From Euphorbia lathyris (taxonomy: Eukaryota; Streptophyta; Magnoliopsida; Malpighiales; Euphorbiaceae): a stretch of DNA of 64,000 nt. The notes below the pieces were generated by a model. It saw only the letters and a program-made list of their open reading frames with translations, did not search any database and had not been told where the DNA came from. Positions 1 to 11,191 of the stretch are shown in pieces. Positions within the stretch are counted from its first letter, which is position 1. The number at the start of each line of letters is the position of its first letter. A program made the translations under genes and the position numbers. The DNA lies in NCBI RefSeq assembly GCF_963576675.1, contig NC_088917.1:30720501-30784500 (forward strand). Direction: 5' to 3'.

Positions 1-610
1 AAATCGAAAAAAGCAAATGTGTCAATTTTTTTTATAGGAAATCTTTATATTTCTGAAGGTAATTATTCGATTTTTTTTTCATATATAGCAGTTATTTTGT
101 TCTCAATTGTGATGTTGCTTTATTTTTATAGAACAATAATTGTTATTGTTCCATTATTGACAGATGAAAATTTCGTTTCTGCTGTTACCCAGGTTCCATA
201 TGTTTTCTTTTTTATTTTTTTTTTCAAAATGACTAAAATAAATATTTTTCTACATTTCATTCTTTTTTAGTATATATTGCTAGGTGTAATCGTTTCGATT
301 GTCAACTCTAATTAAAATTTATATTTTCGACTTTATATGAACTGAACTGTTAGGTTTAATTGAAGTTAGATTAATTTTTCAAATTCAGAAACTGGTGAAA
401 TGTATTTTTTTTTATTTTTATGCATTTTGATACGAATAGATATAAAGTTTCACAGTGATTCATTGAAGTTGGAGACATATTGAAGAAAATAATTAAATAG
501 TCATTGAAACATTATACTTACAATGAAGTTTATTTCAATTATAAATTATGTTATATCATTATTACCATTCTAAATTCTTTTTAATTTTTTTAATCATGGA
601 TTCTACGTTG

Positions 611-643
<33 letters not shown>
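1..643. other. AT-rich intergenic sequence ending in a TTA microsatellite
   Basis: I see no gene or recognisable transposon here. The short open frames are long runs of T/A codons and look like chance. From about 607 to 643 the sequence is a GTT/ATT trinucleotide run that directly abuts the first foldback element. Confidence 0.6.
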
Positions 644-1581
644 GGGTAAATTCCAAAAAAAACCTCTGTGGTTTGATGTTGTTCCAAAAAAACCCTTGTG
701 GTTTGTTATTACAAAAAAAAGACTGTGGTTTGCGCCGTTACCCGAAAAACGGAAATGGGCTTAACACCATTAATTTGCTGGCGTGACACAGGGGTAGAGT
801 TGGAAATTCGAATTTTTTTTTATTTTTTTTTCTCTCTCCTCTTCTTCTCCTTCCACTTTCTCCTCCTCCTTCTTCCTTCTTCTTCATCCTTCTCCTTCTC
901 CTCCTCCTCCTCCTTCTTCTTCTTCCTTCTTCTTCATCCTTCTCCTTCTCCTCCTCCTCCTCCTTCTTCTTCTTCCTTCTTCTTCTTCCCCCTCCTTCTT
1001 CTTCTTCCTTCTTCTTCCTCCTCCTTTTTTTTTCTTCCATTCTTTTTTTTTTAATTTTCGAAGAAATCTGGAAATTTCCGAAATCTGGAATCCAGATTTC
1101 GGAAATTTCCAGATTTCTCCTGAAATCTAGAAATCCAGATTTCTGGAAATCTGGAAAATTTCTGGAAATCTGGAAATTTTCGAAGAAATCTGAAATTTCC
1201 GAAACTTAAAAAAAAAGAAAAAAAAAAGGTAGAAGAAGAAGGGGGAGAGAAGAAGAAGAATAAGGAAGAAGGAAGAAGGAGAAGAAGAAGGAAGAAGGAG
1301 AAGAAGGAGGAGAAGAAGGAGGGGGAAGAAGAATAAGGAAGAAGGAAGAAGGAGAAGAAGAAGGAAGAAGGAAGAAGGAGAAGAAGGAGAATGAGGAAGG
1401 AGAAGAAGAGGAGAGAGAAAAAATAAAAAATAAAAAAAATTCGAATTTCCAACTCTACCCCTGTGCCACGTCAGCAAATTAACGGTGTTAAGCCCATTTC
1501 CGTTTTTCGGGTAACGGCGCAAACCACAAGGGTTTTTTTGGAACAACATCAAACCACAGAGGTTTTTTTTGGAATTTACCC
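644..1581. repeat. Foldback (long inverted-repeat) element, copy 1
   Basis: The element starts GGGTAAATTCC and ends GGAATTTACCC. The left arm (644 to about 820) is mirrored by the right arm (about 1437-1581). The left arm holds three units of an A-run followed by a TGTGGTTTG block. The right arm has only two, so about 27 bp are missing there. Inside the arms lie an almost pure pyrimidine tract (about 826-1053, TTC/CTC-rich), a core of short palindromes built from AAATCTGGAAATTTCC-like words (about 1054-1205), and an almost pure purine tract (about 1206-1436). The whole unit can fold into one hairpin of more than 400 bp per arm. No protein is encoded; the open frames in the tracts are low-complexity. 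No convincing target-site duplication is visible. It could be a MULE-like or other foldback MITE, but the superfamily is not determined. Confidence 0.8.
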
Positions 1582-1985
1582 AAACAAAAATGAAGGGACG
1601 AAAAAAATTATGAGAAAATTATCTTTGTATCATTTTTTATTTCTAAAATAAGAGAAATGTCAAAATATAAACTTATATAGAGGAAACTGGAAATATTTTC
1701 TGTCCATTAATTAAAAAATTTATTTTTTCTTAATGAAACATTAAGTCTATAAATTAATTTTAGTTAAATAGAATTAAATCACAATTATAACCACTCAGTA
1801 TAAAAAAATGTTTATATTTAATATGTGAAATTAATTCTATTAATCAGAGTCATTATGCTCAACATTTTTAGAAATCGAAGAGATTCAAATAATAACATTT
1901 TTAATTAATATTTTTCAACAACTTATCATATAATCATATTTTATTTTCATTTGTTCATCTGTTAAAAACTCTTAATATACTAAGA
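1582..1985. other. AT-rich spacer
   Basis: AT-rich sequence between foldback copy 1 and the LINE. I recognise nothing coding or repetitive in it. Confidence 0.5.
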
Positions 1986-1988
1986 ATT

Positions 1989-2744
1989 TTGTACAAACCA
2001 CATAATCAAGTTTTTCATATTGAATATGAAGGTATCCATAATATCTGCTATGAATGTGGCATGTTTGGCCACACTTATGATGGCTGTCCTAAGAGAAGGA
2101 AAACGGTTGAGGAAGTGGTGGTACCTAACTTAGGTAGAGTTGAGGAGAATCAAGGTGAAGGTCAGAATTTTGGTCCATGGATGCTTGCCAAAAGGTCAGT
2201 TAGAAGGAAGCCACGTGCTAATGTTGCTACCAGTCCTCCTCCAGATATCAGTAAAAAGATGACAACTCTCCAGATTGCTCCTGAGATCAAAGCCAGGCCC
2301 CCTGAGTTCAAGAAGGGTGGTGATGCTGGGGTGGATTCAGCATCCGGTTCGGGGTCAAGGTTCGGTGTCTTGTCTATGGAGGAAGGACAAGACTCGGATC
2401 CTTCCAATGAGCAGTTAGATTTAAGCATGCCAGGTCTGGAATCAGCCGAGCCTGCCTCCATTTGGGAAAACTCTATTAATCCTCTCTTTGTCTCTAAAGC
2501 TTCTGCCAAAGGGAGTTCCCAATCACTCCTCTCAGCAGGGAGAGGGTTGAATAGTGAGGTTAGTAATATGAATCCTCTTATTGATGTTCCAATTGGGAAA
2601 GCTATGGGAATTAATAAGTTGAATGTGAAGAAACCCAAAGCTAAACCTAAAAAGAACCATAATGGGTTGGATTCTTGGGATAAAAGGGGGCCTTCTGGTT
2701 CGTCTTCTAGGCTCTCTGGAGCCCCGAACAAATACCTAATCTAG
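1989..2744 (+). pseudogene. LINE ORF1 C-terminal remnant (zinc-knuckle protein)
   Basis: This is the C-terminal part of the LINE RNA-binding ORF1 protein. A CCHC knuckle (CYECGMFGHTYDGC, about residues 20-33) follows the family phrase IEYEGIHNIC. A basic, serine/proline-rich tail follows, containing GPWMLAKR, which is also found in the other LINE here (GPWMIAKK). The frame opens at a non-ATG codon because the element is 5'-truncated. The DUF4283-like N-terminal domain seen in the intact relative is absent. ORF2 starts 33 bp after the stop. Confidence 0.8.
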
Positions 2745-2777
2745 GGTATGGGCTTGTGCCAGTTGTCTTCCTTTCTG

Positions 2778-5700
2778 ATGGACTTTTTTGTTTGGAATGT
2801 TAGGGGTGCGGCGAGCAAGGCAACCCGCATCCATGTTAATGATCTTATTAAACAATTTAATCCTTCTTGTTTTTCTCTTCTGGAGACCAAGGTTAGTGGT
2901 TCCAAAGCAGATGAGGTGGTTAGAAAGTTTAAGAATTGGAAGTGTGTCAGATCGGAGGCTACTGGTCGAGCAGGGGGGATTTGGCTCTTTTGGAAGCCAG
3001 GTCAAATCAATATTGACATTGTTAGTTTGGATAGTCAATTCATCCATAGTAAGGTGTGTTACCCGGGTAATAAACCTTTCTTTGTTACCTTTGTTTATGC
3101 CGATCCTGTTTTGACTAACCGGAGAAGGCTGTGGGAGATCTTTTATTCTATTAGCTCTAATATGGTGGATGCATGGTTGGTGGCTGGGGATTTCAATGAC
3201 ATCGCCCTTATGAGTGATCAGAGAGGAGGGGGTAATCATTATGTGAACCGGTGCCTTAATCACAAGCAAAGTATGGATCTTTGTGGGCTTTCGGACCTGG
3301 GAGCCGCCGGTCATAAGTTTACCTGGAAAAGGAGTAGTGTGTTTGTTCGTTTGGACAAGGTTTACGCTAATGTTGCTGCTATCTGTAGATTTCCCGAGGT
3401 CAATGTGATTAATCTTCCTTTCCGTCACTCTGACCACTGCCCTATCCTCGTTAAGATGGTCAAAGGTAACCGGCTGAAAGGTAACAGACCTTTTAGGTAT
3501 CTTGTGGCTTGGGATTCCCACCCCGAGTTTAAGGATTTCGTTAAAAACAATTGGCATCCTCACTCTGATGTCCTCCTCGCTGCTGAGGAGTTTAGGAGGA
3601 ATGTGGCAGGATGGAATAAAAACATCTTTGGCCACATTATCAGAAGGAAAAACAAGCTTTTGAGAAGGATGGAAGGCATTCAACGTTGTTTGGAGGTCCG
3701 CTTCGACCACAGCCTGAATGGTCATCTAAGATCTCTCCAGAACGAGTTAGAAGCAGTGCTTAGACAGGAAGAACTTTTTTGGTTCCAGAAGTCTAGAAAG
3801 ACTTGGATTCAAGACGGGGACCGGAACACCAAGTTTTTCCACCTCTCAACGATCATTAGGAGACAAAGGAATAGGATCGATGCTATTAAAGACGCCAATG
3901 GTGATTGGATTTTTGAGGAGGAAGACATTCGACGCCTTGCCCTTGATTTCTACAAAGACCTGTTCAGAGAGGAAGCGGTGGACTTGGAGAGTGCCCACTC
4001 TGGTACTTCCTTTCCTCGGTTGGGGGAGAATGCTATTAAGGATGCTTTCCATCCTATTGACCTAAAAGAAATTGATCTGGCCTTTTCCAGCATCGGTTCC
4101 ACTAAGGCTCCTGGGATCGATGGTATCCCCGCTAGTTTCTATCATAAACACTGGGATACTGTGAAAGAGGGCATTTACAGCTTTGTGTTAGGTGTTTTTG
4201 GTGGTTCTAATGATATTGGTTGGTTAATAAAACCCTCCTCGTTCTGATTCCTAAAGTTGATAAGCCTTCTTCCTTTCTTCAGATGAGACCCATCAGTCTT
4301 TGTAATGTTTTGTATAAAGCTATTACTAAGATTGTGGCTAATAGAATCCGGAGGATCCTTCCGGATATTATTAGCCAGAATCAAGGGAGCTTTGTTCCTG
4401 GCAGACAAATGATGGATAACGTTGTAATTGCCCAGGAGGTTGTCCATTCCATGAAGATTAAGAAAGGCAAGAAAGGGATCGTGGCTCTCAAACTGGATCT
4501 GGAGAAAGCCTATGATAGACTTAACTGGAGCTTTCTTCTGGATAGTTTAGTTAAAGCTGGTATCCCGGAAAACTGGAGGAATTTGATTGAGAAGTGCATC
4601 TCCTCTCCTGTGTTCCAGGTTATGATCAATGGGGACATGTCGGATGAGTTCTCTCCCTCCAGGGGAATTCGTCAAGGGGATCCTATGAGCCCCTTCCTTT
4701 TTGTTATTGCCATGGAAAGACTGTCTCACCTGATCTAAGAGGCGGTGAGTAAGGGGACTCTCCACTATGTTTCCATCAACATACATTGTCCCCCTATTAC
4801 CCTTTTGTTCTTTGCTGATGATGTGATGCTTTTCGTGGAGGGTAATGAGGAGCAAATTAAGGTGGTAATGGATATCCTCAATTGCTTTTGTGATGCTTCT
4901 GGCCAGAAGATTAACATCCAAAAGTCCCGTATGCTTTGTTCTAAGAACATGGACAACGACTTGTGCAGAAGACTTAGTGAGCTCTCTAGCATCCCCCTGA
5001 CTCACTCGTTGGGGAAGTATCTTGGGGTCCCTCTTCACAGTGACAGGGTCTCCAAAGCCTCCTTTAAAGACATTTTGGACAAAACTAACGGTTTATGTGC
5101 TAGTTGGAAAGCTAATTCTCTTTCCCTTGCAGGTCGCCTTACTTTAATCCAATCTGTCAACTGCGCGGCTCCGAACCACATCATGCAAGCCTGTAGGCTC
5201 CCTGAGCCGGTTCTTAACGACCTTGATAAGATTAATCGGCGCTTCCTATGGGGAGAGTCTGGAGATGGGAAAAAGGTTCACCTGGTCCATTGGAAGGAAG
5301 CCTGCCAGCCTAAAAGCAGGGGGGGGGGGGGGTCTTGGTATAAGGCAAGCTAAGGACAACAATAAAGTCCTTCTGATGAAGCTTCTTTGGAGAATGTGGC
5401 AATGCCCCTGGTTTCGTCTTCTTTGCGGCAAGTATCGTAAAGACAGAATTTTCGGTGGCCCGAAGGAGAGGGTTGTCAACTGCTCCTTCCTCTGGAAAGG
5501 CTTAGCGCTGTGTTTGCTGAGTTCTGTATGGGGATTGGCCTGGAGGTGGGTAATGGTAAATCCATTAGTTTCTGGTATGGCACCTGGATTGGTGATAAAC
5601 CCCTGATTGAAGTGTGTAGTTCCCCTCCGCCTAGTGAAATCAGTCCCTAGAAGGTTACTGATGTGGTGGACTCGGAGGGAGACTCGATCTGGTCTAAGTT

Positions 5701-6874
5701 CGACACTTTCTTTAGCCTGGAGACCCTCCTTAAGATTAGAGGAGTGAAGATTAGTAATCAAGAGGAGGATAAGGACAGACACTGCTGGGCCTTGACTAAT
5801 AATGGCACTTATTCTTGTAAATCGGCCTATGAAGCTTTTACCCCTAATAGGGCTGATCCTCCCGTAGAGATCTGGAAGACCATTTGGGCCCTTAAAATCC
5901 CTTATCGCATTAGAAGTTTCCTGTGGCTGGGAGTCAAGGACAGGCTGCTCACTAATGCGGATAGGCACAGAAGGTACTTGGCTGAGTCTGGAGCCTATAG
6001 TAGATGCAGAGGCCATGTGGAAACCTTGTGCCATGCTCTGAGGGATTGCCCTAATAGTAAAAAGATTTGGGTGGGGATTCTCCCTCACCACACCCTTCCT
6101 TCTTTCACGGCTCATTCTGAAGTTGACTGGTTCTCTGATGGAGCCAATGGGAAGCTATTGGCCAATATGGAGCACGGTGACATTTTCTTCGCTATTATCT
6201 GTCACCAAATTTGGAAATGGAGGAATGAGGAGTTATTTGCTAAGAAGACTGTCCTTATTCCTGACTTACTTGATTACTTCTCGAAAAAGCTCGCTGTTAT
6301 TACAAAAAGCTTTGAAGGAGAGCCCCTTGTTAGACCCTCCCAGGATAAGGTGGTCCATTTAGTTGGTTGGAGTAAGCCCAGAGAAGGGGTTGTGAAGTTG
6401 AATACGGATGGCTCCTGCCTTAGCAATGGCAGAATTGCTGCTGGAGGAGTTCTTCGGGATGCTGGTGGCGCTTGGCTGGCTGGGTTTACCCATAATTTGG
6501 GGATGGGCTCATCCTTTTCTGCGGAGCTCTGGCGTATTCTGTCGGGTTTAAAACTTGCCATTCGCATGGGTGTTAAGAGGCTATCGGTGGAATCTGATAA
6601 TTTGGAGGCCATCAACAGGATTTCTGATAACCAGGCTTTTTGTCTTAATAGCCAGAATCTTATCAAAGCTATTTTAAGGCTTCGTCCTGCCTTTGAGGTT
6701 CTTAGTTTTTCCCATATTTATAGGGAACAAAACCGCGTGGCGGATCGCTTGGCAGCCGCTAGGCATGGGGGGATGTTAGGTGTTTCTACCTTTTCTGTTC
6801 CTCCTCCTTTTCTTTTGTCTACCCTCCTAGAGGATAGGGTTGGGGTCAGCCTTCCTAGACTGATCCCGAGTTAG
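2778..6874 (+). pseudogene. LINE ORF2: endonuclease-reverse transcriptase-RNase H, decayed
   Basis: The first ATG in family context is at 2778 (MDFFVWNVRGAASKATR). Endonuclease motifs are present in order: NVRG, LLETK, AGDFND and FRHSDHCP. RT motifs follow: KAPGIDGI, RQGDPMSP and FADDVMLF. Near the end is an RNase H domain (LNTDGSC, FSAELWRI, VESDN, REQNRVADRLA). The frame is broken by a 1-nt loss near 4215, a TAA at about 4736, a shift in a run of 14 G (5319-5332), a compensating shift near 5500, and a TAG at about 5648. From 5663 to the stop it is open. It cannot make a full protein. In a live element this enzyme nicks genomic DNA and reverse-transcribes the LINE RNA at the nick. Confidence 0.88.
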
Positions 6875-7108
6875 GTTTTGTCTGTTTGTTTTTCCTTTCC
6901 TATTCCTACCAAAAAGAAAAGAAAACAATTGTCTAAATATCTCATAATTAATGTACATTTTCAAATTTTGAGCATCAAAATTTTTTTTTATTTAGCTTCA
7001 TTTTGAGTTTATATCTAGCACAATCCAAATTCTTCAAGAATAATTGGACGCTTGCAAGTGTAGAGGAGTGGGCAAAAAAATTTAACTTCTTGTTCATCAT
7101 AATAATAA

Positions 7109-8141
7109 GGGTAAATTCCAAAAAAAACCTCTGTGGTTTGATGTTGTTCCAAAAAAACCCTTGTGGTTTGTTATTACAAAAAAAAGGACTGTGGTTTGCG
7201 CCGTTACCCCGAAAAACGGAAATGGGCTTAACACCGTTAATTTGCTGACGTGGCACAGAGGTAGAGTTGGAAATTCGAATTTTTTTTATTTTTTTTATTT
7301 TTTCTCTCTCCTCTTCTTCTCCTTCCTCCTTCTCCTTCTTCTCATTCTTCCTTCTTCTTCCTTCTTCTCCTTCTTCATTCTTCTTCTCCTTCTTCCTTCT
7401 TCCTTATTCTTCTTCCCCCTCCTTCTTCTTCTTCTTCTCCTTCTTCCTTCTTCTTCCTTCTTCTTCCTTCTTCTTCTCCTTCTTCCTTATTCTTCTCCTT
7501 CTTCCTTATTCTTCTTCCCCCTCCTTCTTCTTCTACCTTTTTTTTCTTTTTTTTTTAAGTTTCGGAAATTTCCAGAAATCTAAAAATTTTCCGGAAATCT
7601 GGAAATTTCCAAATTTCTGACGGAAATTTGGAAAATTTCCAGATTTCTGGAAATTTTCCAGATTTCTAGATTTCCAGAAATCTGGATTTCCAGATTTCTT
7701 CGGAAATTAAAAAAAAGAATGGAAGAAAAAAAAAAGAAGAAGGAGGAGGAAGAAGAGGAGAGGAAGAAGAAGGAAGAAGAAGGAAGAAGAAGAAGGAGGG
7801 GGAAGAAGAAGAAGGAAGAAGAAGAAGGAGGAGGAGGAGGAGAAGGAGAAGGATGAAGAAGAAGGAAGAAGGAGGAGGAGAAGGAGAAGGATGAAGAAGA
7901 AGCAAGAATGAGGAGGAGAAGGAGGAAGGAGAAGAAGATGAGAGAGAAAAAAATAAAAAAATAAAAAAAATTTCGAATTTCCAACTCTACCCACGTGCCA
8001 CGTCAGGAAATTAACGGTGTTAAGCCCATTTCCGTTTTTCGGGTAACGGCGCAAACCACAGTCCTTTTTTTGTAATAACAAACCACAAGGGTTTTTTTTG
8101 GAACAACATCAAACCACAGAGGTTTTTTTTGGAATTTACCC
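7109..8141. repeat. Foldback (long inverted-repeat) element, copy 2
   Basis: Same family as 644-1581, with the same terminal GGGTAAATTCC...GGAATTTACCC and the same order of parts. The left arm is about 7109-7282. A pyrimidine tract (about 7283-7556) follows, then an AAATCTGG/CCAGATTT palindromic core (about 7557-7708). A purine tract (about 7709-7950) and the right arm (about 7970-8141) complete it. Both arms here keep all three TGTGGTTTG units, so this copy is the more complete one. It also lacks an obvious target-site duplication: the flanks are AATAATAA on the left and TTTTTGTT on the right. It does not encode protein. Confidence 0.8.
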
Positions 8142-9079
8142 TTTTTGTTTTATATTCCTTTGTTTGTTTAGTGTTTTTACTTTCAAAATTCAAGAATATA
8201 TAATTATTAGAAAATATTAATAAAGTCAAAGAAATGATGATATTGTATATAATGGAAGAATAAAGAACGAAATGATTGAATGTTTTGATGAGATATTACG
8301 AGATGAAAATATAGGAACTCATCACCTTAAGCCGATTCAAATAGATATATTGGGTTATTGTAACCTAATGAATAACCAGTATAAGGCAGTAAACATCATC
8401 AGCCAATAAGTAGAGCAAATACGTAACCCTATATATATATATATATATATATATCAATAAATAATACTTAATAAATACTACTTACAGGGTTTTGACATGG
8501 CAGAATCTTTTTCACAATGGTGGTCTAGTGTATTACGACTCCCTCAAAGTTTGATGAAGTATACGGGGTGGGTTCTGCTGCATTTCATAACCTAAAATAT
8601 TCCATAAGTATCACATGCAACAAAAGTGTTTCTATCATCTTCTTCTTTTTAAACGACAATAAAAGGGCTTGCATGAGCGAGAAAGCTCATTATTGAAACA
8701 ATATGGATGTAATAGAGAGAAAGCTAATAAACTTCAGCGAAACGAAGTTTTTTGGAAGAGGAAAGGGAATAAAGTAATGAACTACATCTGATGTCTTTGA
8801 GGAAGGAAAAAAGTCAACTTGAATCTTTTTAGGGTTCGATTCTGTAACACCGTTCTTCGCTATCTATCAGTTTATTTCCTCTCCAAATATATGGCCTCTA
8901 TTTTTAAGTTATGGGTTTCGATTTGTTTGTAGAGCAATCTCTGTAAAAGTTTCTTAGGAACGATGATCACAAGAGAGTGAGAATTAAGAACGGTTATGGT
9001 AGAGTTAGAGAGAGAGCTTTTCAGTTGAAAGTACAACCAGGGAAACGAATAGACATGTATGGGAAACTGAACCTTTAGT
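8142..9079. other. Spacer with a TA microsatellite
   Basis: No gene is recognised. A (TA)n run lies at about 8430-8454. The rest is unremarkable AT-rich sequence. Confidence 0.5.
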
Positions 9080-9328
9080 TAATTAGGATCGAAAACCAAA
9101 AAAGGGTAATTTAGTCTTTTCAGAATTAGGGGTCCTACGTTTTTAAATAGAATAGTTGAAATAAGGGTGACATGGCGCGTTGACTGGCATTGATCGGTCA
9201 TTTTCACCGGCTGTACACCACAGTGGGAGGTCACCCCTAAGTTCGTACATGTTAGTGAGCCAATTTGAAGGTTGTACACTAAAGTGTGAAATAGGACAAA
9301 TGTTGTACACCATTGATAAAATTTACCC
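9080..9328 (-). repeat. Decayed repeat fragment with a GGGTAAATT-type end
   Basis: Read on the minus strand from 9328, the fragment begins GGGTAAATTTTATCAATGG. It contains spaced GTGTACA words and a central GACC/GGTC-rich part, then ends near AATTACCCTTTTTT. The terminal word resembles that of the two foldback elements, but the interior differs. I take it as a degraded non-autonomous element; no coding potential is credible. Confidence 0.35.
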
Positions 9329-9450
9329 GGATAAGTAAACATGAAAAGTACGCAAACAAGCTTGATTGATCGAAATGAACGAAATTCGGTTTAATATCCT
9401 ATGCATTCACCTCCTCCAGTTCTGCAGTCTTCTATGGACTCACTCTCATC

Positions 9451-10108
9451 TAGGACTGTAAATGAGCAGAGCCGCTCATGAGTAGCTCGGTGACTGGCTC
9501 GATAAAAGCTCGGCTCGACTCGGCTCGATTTGTAAACGATCCGCTCGTGAACATGATTTACTGGCTCGGTTTGTAAACGAGCCGAGCTTGAACAGGCCAA
9601 AGCTCGGCTCGAAAGCTCGCGAGCAGGCTCGATTAGAACATTTATGAACAAATTTTAGTTTTGTAGAAAACTATATAGTTTTGTGTTAGTTCACAAATAT
9701 CTAAACTTAATATTATTTCATTTGCTATTAGATGAGTTCGTTCACAAACATAATAAATGAGTAATAGACGAACTATTTGTAAGCATCTTGTTTATTTATT
9801 CATGAACTTTGCTTGTGAGCTTGTTTATGTACACAATTAAAGAGTTATTTGCGAGCAAACTTCACAAATATAATTAACGATTTACTCACAAAAAATTCAT
9901 GGTTAGATAATTTTCTTAATGAACCAAGTCCAAAGAGGATTTTGGGCTCGAAACAAGCTCGAAGCTCAGCTCAAGCTCGTTGAGCAAGCCAAAGCTCGGC
10001 TCGTTAATTTTATAACAAGCTCAGCTCGGGCTCGAGCTCGTTAATTTTATAGCGAACCAAGCTTGAACAGGCCAAAACTCGGCTCGGCTCGGCTCGATTA
10101 CAGTCCTA
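9451..10108. mobile_element. Non-autonomous hAT-type element (MITE), CpG-rich
   Basis: Terminal inverted repeats TAGGACTGTAA (9451-9461) and TTACAGTCCTA (10098-10108) match perfectly. They are flanked by an exact 8-bp target-site duplication, CTCTCATC (9443-9450 and 10109-10116). An 8-bp duplication and TA(G)-type termini fit the hAT superfamily. Subterminal regions are packed with GGCTCG/CGAGCC and AGCTCG words on both sides, while the middle (about 9640-9900) is AT-rich. No transposase is encoded, so it would depend on enzyme from elsewhere. Confidence 0.85.
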
Positions 10109-10116
10109 CTCTCATC

Positions 10117-10498
10117 CTTTTGCTTTTCTTTGGACTCACTCTCATCGCTTTTCCCCATTTGCTTTTGCCTCCCCTTCAATAACCAAGAGACTTTGCAATC
10201 TGTCCAAGATTATTACTATAAACCAGAGGAGATGAAGAGAATAAGCAATTTCTCTGAATTAGAGGAGATGAAGAAAATAGGCAATAACCTAAAAGATCAA
10301 TAAGAAATATGGGTAGCTTTAGGACCTTCGCCATGAAAAGGAAATCATTGACAATGAATGAGTAGGCGATAATCACTATTAATGGTAGCAAAAAATGCTT
10401 TGGTTCTGACAAATTAGGGTTTGAGAAAAAGAGAGAGAAGGAAAAGTGAAGAAGAGAGAACAACATAAAGAGATAGAAAAGAGGAAAGGGGGAATAAA
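10117..10498. other. Spacer between the hAT MITE and the copia element
   Basis: No gene or repeat is recognised. A CTCTCATC-containing stretch close to the MITE target recurs at about 10135-10146 and is probably native sequence. Confidence 0.4.
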
Positions 10499-10503
10499 AT
10501 GGT

Positions 10504-11162
10504 TGTTAGAAAAATGGCTTTGAAAGTGTGGGGTATATTTGTCTTTAGGCACTTTGCTCTCAAGAGCACTTTTACAATCCCACATGGGAAACATACAACC
10601 CTTTGAGTGGGTATATATAGAATTGGGCTTTAGAAGCCTTTAAATTGTGTTAAGTGATTTTTAGCAAATATACCACACACGCGCGCTCGCTCGTTCGCGC
10701 GATGCCCGCCCATCCCGACTGGACTGGGCCCAAATTTTATTTTATTTTTTATCCATTTTAACTTCTTTGAATTTTTCTTCAACATTTTAATTAGTCAAAA
10801 ACAGAACCTTATTTATCTCCTGGTCTCAATCCACGTTCTAACGTGTATATGAACGTTCTAACGTTCATATTTCTGTAGCCTATAAATACAACAAGGTTCC
10901 AGCTTTGAAGATACAGTTTTTCCTTTTTATCTCTTCAATCAAACTTTCTGGGCAATTAAAAATACTCTCTTGTTGTTCCATCATCTTCGACTTTGAGTGC
11001 ATAAGTCCGAAGGTTTCTGTGTTAACCTTGGGACCAGAATTACAGATTGCACATCGGTCTGCCGAAATCGCTTTCAAAGAAGTGGCCTCCGCCACGGCAC
11101 AGTTCGATTTCCGTTCTTAAATTCCAATCGTTTTTTCCTATAACCCTTATCTATTTCCTATA
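10504..11162 (+). repeat. Copia 5' LTR
   Basis: 659 bp, TG...TA. It contains a GC-rich CGCGCTCGCTCG stretch near 10680 and a CACGTTCTAACGTGTATATGAACGTTCTAACGTTCAT inverted-repeat motif region near 10832-10868. A TATAAATA sequence (about 10880-10888) is the likely LTR TATA box. Compared with the 3' LTR it lacks a 22-bp segment right after the first ATGGCTTTG. Confidence 0.9.
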
Positions 11163-11191
11163 ATTTGAAAGCGAGTTTCTATTTCGCAATC

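Larger units (their letters stand above)
1986..6932 (+). mobile_element. 5'-truncated L1-like plant LINE (LINE-1 copy)
   Basis: The copy begins inside ORF1, just upstream of its zinc knuckle. It runs through a complete but broken ORF2 to an A-rich 3' end (about 6909-6930). The order is ORF1 C-terminus, AP endonuclease, reverse transcriptase, zf-RVT region, then RNase H, as in plant L1-type LINEs. 5' truncation is normal for target-primed insertion. I could not find a clean target-site duplication. It is clearly a relative of the full-length LINE at 19007-24795, with similar motif wording throughout. Confidence 0.85.

Noticed and set aside
698..1552. Open frames of about 100-140 codons on both strands, rich in Ser/Phe/Leu or Glu/Lys/Arg
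   Set aside because: They translate the pyrimidine and purine tracts of the foldback element. They are low-complexity, overlap on both strands and have no domain.
2162..3725. Long minus-strand open frames opposite the LINE ORFs
   Set aside because: They mirror the coding frames of ORF1 and ORF2 and show no family motif.
7161..8081. Similar Ser/Phe/Leu-rich open frames in the second foldback copy
   Set aside because: Same compositional artefact as in copy 1.
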